Below, piece after piece: positions 6,927 through 14,160 of a stretch of 14,160 bases of DNA. Numbering within the stretch: position 1 is the first letter of the stretch; the number at the start of each line of letters is the position of its first letter. The notes below the pieces were generated by a model. It was not told the origin of the DNA, ran no database searches, and saw only the letters and a list, made by a program, of their open reading frames with translations. Where the stretch lies: positions 1 through 14,160 of the forward strand of contig CAMZKQ010000053.1 of the NCBI GenBank assembly GCA_947311265.1, in the 5' to 3' direction. The DNA comes from an uncultured Chlorobiota bacterium. Its GTDB lineage: Bacteria; Bacteroidota; Bacteroidia; Bacteroidales; JAADGE01. The translations under genes were made by a program, and so were the position numbers.

Positions 6927-8303
6927 TTAAAGGTTATATTTTTCCATTCGCCGGTAGAGCGAAGTTCTGGTAAGCCCGAGTTCTTTGGCAGCAGTGCTAA
7001 TGTTTCCGCCTGATTTTTTGAGTACTTTTTCAATTATTATTCGCTCTACTTTGTCCAAGTTATAAGTGCCTAGCCCTATTTTATTGTTTTTTGGGAGGCG
7101 TGCAGAAAGTAAAAAGTCATCGGGTTGTAGTGTGGTGCTATCGCTCATTATTATTGCCCTTTCTAGGGAATGTTGTAGTTCTCTAACATTGCCTGGCCAT
7201 GCGTGGGCTTGTAATTTTTTGATGGCCGAAGTGCTTATTTTTTTTATTTCTTTTCGGTATTTTTTTGCATAAATTTTTATAAAATAGTCGCACAATATAG
7301 GTATATCTCCATACCTATCTCTTAAAGGTGGGATTTTTATTTCTACGGTATTTACTCTATACAATAAATCTTCTCGGTAAGTGCCTTCATCAATCATTTT
7401 TTGTATCGGCATATTTGTAGCACAAATAAGGCGAACATCAAATTTTGTAGATTTATTTGCTCCAATTCTGGTTACTTCTCGCATTTCTAGCACACGCAGT
7501 AGTTTGGCTTGCTGTGGCAATGGTAGGTTGCCAATTTCGTCTAAGAAAATTGTGCCACCCGAGGCGACTTCAAACCGCCCTTGGCGGTCTGTTTTGGCAT
7601 CGGTAAATGCCCCTTTTATATGGCCAAACATTTCGCTTTCAAAAAGGGTTTCGGTAATTGCCCCTAAATCTACACCAATAAAGACTTCGTTTTTCCGTAA
7701 GGATTGCCTGTGCAACTCCCTTGCTACCAATTCTTTACCTGTGCCATTCTCGCCAAGGATAAGTACCGAGGCATCGGTTTGTGCTACTTTTCTGATGGTT
7801 GCAAATACGCTTTTCATTTCGGCAGATTGCCCGATAAAGTCGGGCATTGCTTGTGGGGTATTTATTATTTTGGTGAGTGTTTCTTGCTTGTTTTTTAGTT
7901 GTGTAATTTCATTCTTAGATTTCCGTAGCTTAACGGCAGAGGAGATGGTGGCCAGTAATTTTTCGTTCTGCCAAGGTTTTGTTATAAAGTCTAATGCACC
8001 TAGTTTTATAGCCTTTACAGCATTTCCTACATCGCCATAGGCGGTGATGAAAATAACGACTGCTTGTTGGTCTATTTTTAGTATTTTGGCTAGCCAATCG
8101 AACCCTTCTTTGCCACTATTAGCGTCTTTTGTGAAGTTCATATCTAGCAAAATAACATCGTAGTTTACTGATGCCATTAGGGCTGGTATTTTTTCGGGGT
8201 TGGGCTGGGTATGTACCAGTTCAAAGTGTTTTTTGAGCAAAAGGCGTAATGCAAACAGTATGTCTGTATTGTCATCTACGATTAAGATTTTGCCTGTTTT
8301 CAT
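6927..8303 (-). CDS. Sigma-54-dependent response regulator, NtrC family
   Basis: A 458-residue activator of RNA polymerase holding sigma-54. The receiver domain (1-125) has Asp10/Asp11, phospho-acceptor Asp54 in VILLDMNF and Lys109 in ITKPW, with a long loop after Asp54 (TKDANSGKEG). The central AAA+ domain has Walker A GENGTGKE (184-191), the sigma-54 contact loop written GAFTDA (231-236) instead of GAFTGA, and Walker B TIFLDE (251-256). The C-terminal Fis-type helix-turn-helix lies at about 426-455 (GGNISTAAKELGLTRTSLYRR). It is the first gene of the operon with the antiporter, single receiver and hybrid kinase. No dedicated kinase is directly adjacent, so the hybrid kinase three genes on is the candidate phosphodonor. 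Its target promoters were not found in the window. Confidence 0.95.
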   Translation of the reverse strand: MKTGKILIVDDNTDILFALRLLLKKHFELVHTQPNPEKIPALMASVNYDVILLDMNFTKDANSGKEGFDWLAKILKIDQQAVVIFITAYGDVGNAVKAIKLGALDFITKPWQNEKLLATISSAVKLRKSKNEITQLKNKQETLTKIINTPQAMPDFIGQSAEMKSVFATIRKVAQTDASVLILGENGTGKELVARELHRQSLRKNEVFIGVDLGAITETLFESEMFGHIKGAFTDAKTDRQGRFEVASGGTIFLDEIGNLPLPQQAKLLRVLEMREVTRIGANKSTKFDVRLICATNMPIQKMIDEGTYREDLLYRVNTVEIKIPPLRDRYGDIPILCDYFIKIYAKKYRKEIKKISTSAIKKLQAHAWPGNVRELQHSLERAIIMSDSTTLQPDDFLLSARLPKNNKIGLGTYNLDKVERIIIEKVLKKSGGNISTAAKELGLTRTSLYRRMEKYNL

Positions 8304-8351
8304 TGGGAATTGGCTTATAAGTATTTATAAATTTGAGTTCAAAAAGTACTC

Positions 8352-10501
8352 CTATCTTACCAAAGTCATCTCATCAATAAGGCGTGTATTACCAGCAAAT
8401 TTATCAATAATAAATAGGGCATATCGAATATCTAGGGTAATGTTTCGGCATTGGTCGGGGTCGAACATTATGTCGCTCATTGTGCCTTCCCAGCAGCGGT
8501 CGAAATTTACTCCAATTAGTTCTCCATTACCGTTGATTACTGGGCTGCCGGAGTTGCCTCCTGTGGTGTGGTTGGTGGCTATAAAACAAACGTGTACTTT
8601 GCCGTCTTCGGCGTATTGGCCGTAGTCTTTTTTCTTAAAAAGGTCTTTTAGTTTTTGGGGGACTTTGTAGTCGTAAATATCAGGGTTGTCTTTTTCCATA
8701 ATGCCTTCAAGGGTGGTAAAGTAGGTGTATTTTACGCCATCTCGTGGGTAATAATCGTCCACTTGCCCATAGGCAACACGCAGTGTAAAGTTAGCATCAG
8801 GATAAAATACTTTGTCTTTTTTCATTTCCATGAGTGCTTTTAGGTAGGTTCTGTTTAGCCTGTCCACTTTTACTTGCGAGGCGGAGGTGGCTGGGCGAAT
8901 TTGCTCAAGGTATATGGCTATGAAGCTGTCGTATAGTTTTGTGGCAGGGTCGTTTTGTAGGTCGGTTAGTTTCTGCTCGTTGTAATTTTCTACAAAATTA
9001 TGGAAACGTGTTGGGTCTGTAACTATGGAGGTTTTAAAAAAGTAGTCGGTATATTGGTCAAATGCTTCATCTTCGCTAATGCCTAGCACTTTCATTTGGT
9101 CGATAAAGCTATAAAAATCGGGTAAAAATTTTGCTTCTACACCATGATAATACATTTGTATCATTTTACGAAATAGTTTTTTCTCAGTGGGTAAGTTGTA
9201 ATTTTTGAAGTGTCCTTTTATGTAGTTTAGAAGCTCTGGCTTGGGCTTGCCTTTTTGGTCTAATTTTCCTAGTTGTCTGGCTGCACGTACGCATTCTAAT
9301 CCCCAAATAGACTCAAAAAAGTAATCCTCGGCAAGTTTGTAGGGGGTTAATGTTTTGTAAATGGATTTGTAGGTAGGCAGTACTTCTGCATATTGTTTTT
9401 GCCGATTGGCATCGGCATTTACCCAACGGGTAAATAGTTCTTCTTGCTGTTGTTTTACTTCTATGGCATTAAGGCGTTTTAAACCACGGTTTTCGCCAAT
9501 CCATTTTTCCAATAATTAGAAACTCGTGCGTATTTAGAGGCGTACTGGATACGTACTTTTTTGCTGGCTTCCATATCGGCAGACATGATATTTATTTTAT
9601 TTTCTCTAATTTTAATTTGATGTGGATTTTCAACTTCTGTAATCATTTTTACGGCATAGGAGGTCAGGTTCTCTTGGGTGCGTCCGGGGTAGCCAAATAC
9701 CATTGTAAAGTCGCCTTTTTTTACGCCTTTTAAGGAAATTGGGAAGTGCCTTTTTGGTTGGTAGGGTACATTATCTTCGGAGTATTCTGCGGGCTTATTA
9801 TCCTTATCGGCATAAATGCGGAATAGGGAGAAATCGCCAGTATGGCGTGGCCACATCCAGTTGTCGGTATCGCCACCAAATTTCCCAATGGCCGATGGTG
9901 GTGCACCTACAAGGCGAATATCAGAAAATACTTCTTCGACAAAAAGGTAATAGGCATTGCCGTAAAAAAATGGTTTTAGTACGGCCTTGTATTTTGTGCC
10001 TTTAACGGCGGCTTCCTTGAGTGCTTTTATTTTTTGTTTAATGATTTCAATACGCTCTTCCTCAGGCGTTTGGTCGGTAATGCCTTCTAGCACTTTGGCG
10101 GTAACATCTTCCATGCGTACGAGGAAAGTTACGGTTAGCCCTATATTTTTAAGTTCCTGCCCATCGGTCATTGCCCAAAAGCCATCGGTAAGGTAATCAT
10201 TTTCTAGTGAGCTGTGGGTTTGTATGCTGCTAAATCCGCAATGGTGGTTGGTAATTAATAGGCCTCTGTTAGAGATAAGTTCGCCCGTGCAACCACCTCC
10301 AAAAATCATAACGGCATCTTTCATGCTTGTTTTATTGATGCTGTAAATGTCTTCGGCCGTTAGTTTGAAGCCTTTTTTACGCATGTCTTCAATATTGTAT
10401 TTTTTGAGTAACATAGGTATCCACATGCCTTCGTCGGCACGTAGTGCTTGCCCAGCAGAGAGCAAAAATAGTAGCAAGAAAATGGAACATTTTTTTATCA
10501 T
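8352..10501 (-). pseudogene. dpp11: S46 dipeptidyl-peptidase, DPP11-type (Asp/Glu-specific), frameshifted
   Basis: A periplasmic serine exopeptidase that would remove dipeptides with Asp/Glu at P1. It is split over two frames: the N-terminal part runs from 10501 to a stop at 9479, and the rest continues in another frame to 8352. Restoring one A in the A-run at 9504-9508 joins YWK to KWIGENRGLK and gives about 716 residues, the normal family length. Numbered in the restored protein, a signal peptide ends near Ala22 (LRA|DEG). The triad is His86/His87 in TNHHCG, Asp223 in RHTGDFS and Ser651 in GGNSGSP. Arg669 lies 18 residues after the Ser, as Arg673 does in P. gingivalis DPP11. I chose the ATG at 10501 over an upstream GTG at 10519 because the signal peptide starts there. 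If the shift is a sequencing error, this is an intact gene. Confidence 0.88.
9504..9508 (-). other. Probable single-base deletion (frameshift site) in the S46 peptidase gene
   Basis: The minus strand reads TGG, five A, TGG. The upstream frame exits here into eight unrelated residues (NGLAKTVV) and a stop. One more A would give Trp-Lys-Lys-Trp and continue directly into the family sequence IGENRGLK. The downstream frame has a stop three codons before the Trp codon, so its TTG at 9512 is not a convincing start. A homopolymer run is a typical place for a sequencing or polymerase slip. Confidence 0.85.
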
Positions 10502-10617
10502 AATTTTTGTTTGTTGCACGTTTGGTGCAGATTTTTATTACATTAATAGCGTGCTAAATTAGAAAAAAAGAGCGGTTTTACTGAATAATTTAGAACTAAT
10601 TATAAATTCTCAAATTA

Positions 10618-11985
10618 TTATTTCCCGATACAGAAGCCACTAAAAATGCTTCCAAGTATTTCATCATCAGTAATTTCGCCAGTAATTTCTCCAATATAGT
10701 TTAGCACCTCTCTGATGTCTTGTGCCAAAAAATCACCTGAAATAGCTGTCGCAAGTCCTTGTTTTACACGGATTAGAGCGATTTCCGATTTTTTCAGGAG
10801 TTCAAAGTGGCGGGTATTTGTAATAATAGTATCTGCCCCCTTATTATTTGACGTGTTTGCAGTGCTTAGTAGTACTTTTTCTAATCCAGAAATGCCTTCT
10901 TTTAATTTTGCCGAAATGTAAACTATGGGCAATTCTGCCACCACTCTTATTGGGTTTATTCGCCCCAAAAGGTCAGATTTATTAACTATAGGAATAATTT
11001 TTTTAGTCGGATATTTCGCTATCAAGTCATTTATTTTTGTTTTAAAACTGCCCCGACTTGCGTCCATAAGAAAAAGTATAATTTCGGCTTTATCAATTAT
11101 TTTATGTGTTCTATCAATACCCAGATTTTCAATGGTATCCGTCGTTTTTCGTATCCCAGCCGTATCAATGAAGCGAAATAATATCCCATTTATGGAGATG
11201 GTATCTTCGATGGCATCACGGGTCGTTCCTGCGATGTTGGATACGATTGCTTTGTCCTCGTTGAGCAAAATATTGAGTAGGGTTGATTTCCCTACATTTG
11301 GCGCCCCTATTATTGCCACAGGAACCCCATTTTTTATAACATTACCGTATTGAAACGACTGTATTAGTTGCTCAATATGCTCTTTAATTTTGTGGATTAA
11401 ATTGGTCAATTGCGAACGGTCGGCAAACTCAACCTCTTCTTCGCTAAAATCAAGCTCCAGCTCTATGAGTGAAATAAAAATCAGAAGTTGCTCTCTAAGT
11501 TGTTGTAAATCAGATGTAAATCCGCCTCTCATTTGTTGTAATGCGACTTTATGAGAAGCCGAAGAGGAAGAGGCGATAAGGTCTGCCACAGCTTCGGCTT
11601 GCGACAAGTCCATCTTTCCGTTAAGGAAAGCCCGCTGGGTAAACTCACCCGGATTAGCCGTTCTTGCTCCACTTTCAATGAGCAGTTGCATAATCTTATT
11701 TTGAATAAAAATAGACCCATGACAACTTATTTCAATAGAATTTTCGCCAGTATAAGAGTGTGGCGCTTTAAAAACGCTCACTAAAACTTCGTCTATAATA
11801 CCTTTGCCAGAGCGGATTGTACCAAAATGAAGGGTGGACGTTTTTTGTTCGGAAAGTTTTTTACTCTTACTTGCTGCAACAAAGATTTTATCGGCAATAG
11901 CAAAAGAATTTTCGCCCGAAAGGCGAATTATAGCAATTGCTCCTGCACCCGGAGCAGTTGAAATTGCAGTAATAGTATCATTCAT
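10618..11985 (-). CDS. mnmE: tRNA modification GTPase MnmE (TrmE)
   Basis: A 455-residue GTPase that, with MnmG, installs the carboxymethylaminomethyl group at U34 of certain tRNAs in the cytoplasm. The N-terminal tetrahydrofolate-binding domain (about 1-118) contains TITAISTAPGAGAIAIIRLSG. A helical domain is interrupted by the G domain: P-loop GAPNVGKS (227-234), GTTRD (253-257), DTAG (274-277) and NKSD (335-338). The C-terminus is CIGK, with the functionally required Cys452. Length and domain order are normal for the family. It is divergent from fabI across a 197-bp spacer, and a gap of 116 bp separates it from the downstream peptidase gene. Confidence 0.97.
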   Translation of the reverse strand: MNDTITAISTAPGAGAIAIIRLSGENSFAIADKIFVAASKSKKLSEQKTSTLHFGTIRSGKGIIDEVLVSVFKAPHSYTGENSIEISCHGSIFIQNKIMQLLIESGARTANPGEFTQRAFLNGKMDLSQAEAVADLIASSSSASHKVALQQMRGGFTSDLQQLREQLLIFISLIELELDFSEEEVEFADRSQLTNLIHKIKEHIEQLIQSFQYGNVIKNGVPVAIIGAPNVGKSTLLNILLNEDKAIVSNIAGTTRDAIEDTISINGILFRFIDTAGIRKTTDTIENLGIDRTHKIIDKAEIILFLMDASRGSFKTKINDLIAKYPTKKIIPIVNKSDLLGRINPIRVVAELPIVYISAKLKEGISGLEKVLLSTANTSNNKGADTIITNTRHFELLKKSEIALIRVKQGLATAISGDFLAQDIREVLNYIGEITGEITDDEILGSIFSGFCIGK

Positions 11986-12007
11986 TTTTTTTTATTTAAT
12001 TGGGTAA

Positions 12008-12015
12008 CAAACTTA
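12008..12015 (-). promoter_or_regulatory. Candidate -7 element for mnmE
   Basis: The minus strand reads TAAGTTTG, a full match to the Bacteroidetes -7 consensus TAnnTTTG, 23 bp upstream of the mnmE start codon. No good -33 TTTG is seen at the usual distance, so the call rests on the -7 element and its placement. Confidence 0.45.
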
Positions 12016-12106
12016 AAACTAAATTAAGAATTTAAGAAAAATAAATCCTCAAAACGTCTTAAATATTAAAAAAATGTAAAAATTTATAATATCTAAGTAG
12101 AATTTC

Positions 12107-12114
12107 TATCTTTG
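12107..12114 (+). promoter_or_regulatory. Candidate -7 element for fabI
   Basis: TATCTTTG is a full match to TAnnTTTG and lies 68 bp upstream of the fabI ATG. The identical octamer is used in the promoter at 13134-13141. The -33 region is AT-rich without a clear TTTG. The predicted leader is about 60 nt, with no recognisable structure. Confidence 0.5.
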
Positions 12115-12182
12115 TGTTTTATTTTTTAGAAATTATAAATAAGTAAAGCTTAAAACTAAATCTACAACTTTAAATATCATAT

Positions 12183-13028
12183 ATGTATAATCTGTTAAAA
12201 GGAAAAAAAGGAATTATTTTTGGTGCATTGAACGATAAATCAATTGCTTGGAAAGTGGCCGAAAAAGCCCATGAAGAAGGGGCAGAATTTGTACTTACCA
12301 ATACCCCTGCATCGCTTCGGTTTGGAGATTTAGATGTGCTTGCCCAAAAAACAGGCTCTAAAATTGTAGCCGCAGATGCGACTAACGAAAAAGATTTAGA
12401 AAATCTTATAAAAGAAACAATGGCACATTTTGGGGGGAAAGTAGATTTTATTTTACACTCCGTTGCCATGTCGCTAAATGTGCGAAAAGGCAAAGCCTAT
12501 GATGACTTAAATTATGCCTATTTTCAAAAAACAATAGATATTTCAGCATTATCTTTTCATAAAGTAATGCAAATTGCCAAGAAAAATGAGGCCATTAATG
12601 ACTGGGGTTCTATCGTGGCACTATCCTACATTGCTGCCCAAAGGACACTGTCGGGGTACAACGATATGGCCGATTCCAAATCTATGCTAGAATCCATAGC
12701 AAGAAGTTTTGGCTATATTTATGGCAGAGAAAAAAATGTAAGGATAAATACCATATCGCAATCGCCCACCCTAACCACTGCTGGCAGTGGTGTAAAAGGC
12801 ATGGAGGGCTTAATTGATTTTACCGAAAGAATGTCGCCACTCGGGAACGCTTCTGCCCAAGAGTGTGCAGATTACTGCGTTACACTTTTCTCCGATTTAA
12901 CACGAAAAGTAACCATGCAAAACCTATTTCATGATGGCGGATTCTCTAGCATGGGCATGAGTTACAGAGCTATGGAAATGTATAACAAAAGCCTTGATAA
13001 CCCTGTGGATTTATCGGGTATGAAATAA
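12183..13028 (+). CDS. fabI: Enoyl-[acyl-carrier-protein] reductase (NADH), FabI
   Basis: A 281-residue cytoplasmic reductase catalysing the last step of each fatty acid elongation cycle. It is a divergent SDR enzyme: the dinucleotide-binding loop is GALNDKSIA (14-22), and the catalytic residues Tyr149, Tyr159 and Lys166 have the same spacing as Tyr146/Tyr156/Lys163 of E. coli FabI. Other family blocks are ALSYIAAQRT (146-155), NTISQSPTLT (189-198) and FHDGGFSSMG (249-258). The length and the C-terminal extension after about residue 258 fit the Bacteroidetes form. In the inhibitor-binding loop, HSVAMSLN (92-99) has Ala95 where E. coli has Gly93. It is a single-gene unit by context, with its own -7 element upstream and another promoter downstream of it. 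Confidence 0.96.
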   Translation: MYNLLKGKKGIIFGALNDKSIAWKVAEKAHEEGAEFVLTNTPASLRFGDLDVLAQKTGSKIVAADATNEKDLENLIKETMAHFGGKVDFILHSVAMSLNVRKGKAYDDLNYAYFQKTIDISALSFHKVMQIAKKNEAINDWGSIVALSYIAAQRTLSGYNDMADSKSMLESIARSFGYIYGREKNVRINTISQSPTLTTAGSGVKGMEGLIDFTERMSPLGNASAQECADYCVTLFSDLTRKVTMQNLFHDGGFSSMGMSYRAMEMYNKSLDNPVDLSGMK

Positions 13029-13236
13029 AAATTTTAGCCCTGAATTAATAAGCTGGCAAATTCTTTTTGTCGGTTTTTTTGTGGACTCATTTTTTATTTA
13101 TTGAAAAATATTTTTGTAGCAAAACGAAGTTTATATCTTTGCGAAAATATTTTACACGCCAACTCAAATTAAAAATGCACTTATTGGGGTGCAAACAAAT
13201 CATAAATTTAGGGCTTAGACCTCACCTTAATATAGT
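13029..13236 (+). promoter_or_regulatory. Intergenic region between fabI and the FKBP lipoprotein gene
   Basis: This 208-bp spacer carries the promoter at 13113-13141 and a leader of about 90 nt. Within the leader, TGCAC (13176-13180) and GTGCA (13189-13193) could form a 5-bp hairpin with an 8-nt loop. I see no convincing intrinsic terminator for fabI, only T-runs at about 13063-13080, and no small ORF or RNA gene. Confidence 0.5.
13113..13141 (+). promoter_or_regulatory. Bacteroidetes-type promoter of the FKBP lipoprotein gene
   Basis: TTTG at 13113-13116 (-33) and TATCTTTG at 13134-13141 (-7) are separated by 17 bp. Both elements match the phylum consensus fully, making this the clearest promoter in the window. 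The start of transcription would be near 13145, leaving a leader of about 90 nt. Confidence 0.65.
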
Positions 13237-13947
13237 ATGAAAAATTATTTTTATCTAATCATATTCTCCCTCGCAATTTTAAATTTCAGTTGCGGTACAT
13301 CAAAAAGAACAACAAAAATGGCAGAAACACAAAGAGTTGATCCTCTAAATTCAATTGATTCAGTAAGCTATGCCTTTGGCATTAGTATTGGTATGAACCT
13401 TAAAAACCAAGAGATTACAAACCTAAATCCTGATGTACTTGCACAGGCCATTAAAGATGTAAACGACAGTACTTTTACACAAAAAATGACCGAGCAAGAA
13501 GCCAATTTAGCGATTCAGAAATTTTTTGATGATAAAGAAGCCGAAAAACATGGTCCTGCAATAAAAGCAGGCAAAGATTTTCTTGCAGAAAATGCAAAAA
13601 AAGAAGGCGTAATTACAACGGCAAGCGGCTTGCAATACAAAATCATTAAATCCGGTAACGGTAAAACACCAACAAAGCAAGATAGAGTAAAAACCCACTA
13701 CGCCGGCACCCTTATTGATGGCACAAAGTTCGATAGCTCATACGACCGTGGCGAACCTGCTACCTTTGGCGTAACACAAGTGATAAAAGGCTGGACAGAA
13801 GCTCTTTTGCTAATGAAAGAAGGCGACAAATGGGAACTTTATATCCCTTACGACTTAGCTTATGGTAGCAGAGACCAAGGACAAATTAAACCATTTAGTA
13901 CACTAATATTTACAATTGAACTCATCTCAATTGAACCTAGAAAATAG
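13237..13947 (+). CDS. FKBP-type peptidyl-prolyl cis-trans isomerase, lipoprotein (Mip/FkpA-like)
   Basis: A 236-residue envelope folding helper that interconverts cis and trans peptidyl-prolyl bonds. A lipoprotein-like signal ends at Cys19 (ILNFSC), which fits a relaxed Bacteroidetes lipobox. An FKBP_N dimerisation domain covers about 38-125 (SYAFGISIG, LNPDVLAQAI). The FKBP_C domain covers about 127-233 and keeps the active-site set: Tyr155, Phe165, Asp166, Phe177, Val182-Ile183, Trp186, Tyr209 and Phe225. It should therefore be catalytically active and FK506-binding in principle. It is followed after 3 bp by a second FKBP_N-type gene in the same direction, so the pair is certainly one transcript. 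Its own promoter lies at 13113-13141. Confidence 0.94.
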   Translation: MKNYFYLIIFSLAILNFSCGTSKRTTKMAETQRVDPLNSIDSVSYAFGISIGMNLKNQEITNLNPDVLAQAIKDVNDSTFTQKMTEQEANLAIQKFFDDKEAEKHGPAIKAGKDFLAENAKKEGVITTASGLQYKIIKSGNGKTPTKQDRVKTHYAGTLIDGTKFDSSYDRGEPATFGVTQVIKGWTEALLLMKEGDKWELYIPYDLAYGSRDQGQIKPFSTLIFTIELISIEPRK

Positions 13948-13950
13948 AAG

Positions 13951-14160
13951 ATGAAAAAAATCGTAACATTAACATTGATACTTGCAATCGTAGCAAGCTC
14001 AGGCTTTAAACTACTTGCTCAAAAAGTAAAGACACAGGCCGACTCCTTAGCCTTTGCTATTGGTAATGACATTGGTGCTAATTTTGACCGTAGCAAATTA
14101 GGAAATTTAAACCCTGATATTGTGGCATTGGGCATAAAGCATTATTTTGCAAAAAATAAA
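13951..14160 (+). CDS. Second FKBP_N-type protein, N-terminal 70 codons (3' end outside window)
   Basis: The frame is open from the ATG at 13951 to the window edge. It starts with a signal peptide (MKKIVTLTLILAIVASS, likely cleavage after LLA|QK); no lipobox Cys is present, so this copy is secreted rather than lipidated. Residues from about 30 (DSLAFAIGNDIGANF, LGNLNPDIVALGI) match the FKBP_N domain of the preceding protein (DSVSYAFGISIGMNL, ITNLNPDVLAQAI), which marks it as a paralogue. The presence of an FKBP_C catalytic domain is expected but not seen. It begins 3 bp after the previous stop codon. Confidence 0.85.
   Translation, partial: MKKIVTLTLILAIVASSGFKLLAQKVKTQADSLAFAIGNDIGANFDRSKLGNLNPDIVALGIKHYFAKNK

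Noticed and set aside
7381..8040. 219-codon open frame opposite the sigma-54 activator
   Set aside because: It is antisense to the AAA+ domain and Walker A region, which are strongly conserved on the other strand; its sequence has no recognisable features.
9479..9512. Programmed -1 ribosomal frameshifting to join the two halves of the S46 peptidase
   Set aside because: A -1 slip on the A-run would restore the frame, but the run has only five A, there is no X-XXY-YYZ heptamer in frame, and the family is not known to use frameshifting. A missing base is the simpler explanation.
8352..9512. Independent gene starting at the TTG at 9512
   Set aside because: The frame has a stop just upstream and the product lacks a signal peptide and the catalytic His and Asp. 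It is the C-terminal part of the peptidase.
1..14160. CRISPR arrays, tRNA/rRNA genes, insertion sequences, prophage or att sites
   Set aside because: No spaced direct repeats, cloverleaf-like segments, transposase or integrase frames, or terminal inverted repeats were seen; nearly all DNA is accounted for by ordinary genes with short spacers.

Overview
The window looks like a chromosomal piece of a Bacteroidota (Bacteroidetes) genome. The evidence is an S46 dipeptidyl-peptidase 11-type gene, a Bacteroidetes-type FabI, FKBP-type lipoprotein and secreted isomerases, AT-rich intergenic DNA, and several promoters that fit the phylum's -33 TTTG / -7 TAnnTTTG pattern (best example at 13113-13141). 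The species cannot be named from the sequence.

Layout. (1) 1-2236, minus strand: the 5' 460 codons of narG, the catalytic subunit of respiratory nitrate reductase, cut by the window edge. It is preceded by a membrane-anchored di-haem cytochrome c in the same orientation. (2) 2237-2515: a 279-bp divergent control region with two near-identical ATGAT-N4-ATCAT palindromes, one in front of each flanking gene. (3) 2516-3211, plus strand: an FNR-like regulator with four cysteines placed like the [4Fe-4S] ligands of FNR. Together, 1-3211 reads as a self-contained, probably oxygen-responsive nitrate respiration module. (4) 3222-8303, minus strand: four tightly spaced genes in transcription order: an NtrC-family sigma-54 activator with receiver, a CPA1 Na+(K+)/H+ antiporter, a stand-alone receiver protein, and a soluble hybrid histidine kinase with a pseudo-receiver and PAS domain in front of its kinase core. 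This phosphorelay operon with a transporter inside it is the least familiar arrangement in the window. (5) 8352-10501, minus strand: an S46 peptidase with the Arg typical of Asp/Glu-specific DPP11, broken into two frames by one missing A in an A-run. (6) 10618-11985, minus strand: mnmE. (7) 12183-13947, plus strand: fabI, then an FKBP-type lipoprotein isomerase. (8) 13951-14160, plus strand: the start of a second FKBP-N-type protein, cut by the window edge.

How the genes may work together. Under low oxygen the FNR-like protein would bind the two palindromes and control both its own gene and cytochrome-narG expression. The four-gene signalling operon probably couples a cytoplasmic PAS-sensed cue to sigma-54 transcription and to ion/pH homeostasis; this is inference from gene order alone. 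mnmE, fabI, dpp11 and the FKBP genes are ordinary housekeeping or envelope genes. No tRNA, rRNA, CRISPR array, insertion sequence or prophage signal was seen. No gene-free stretch exceeds 300 bp.
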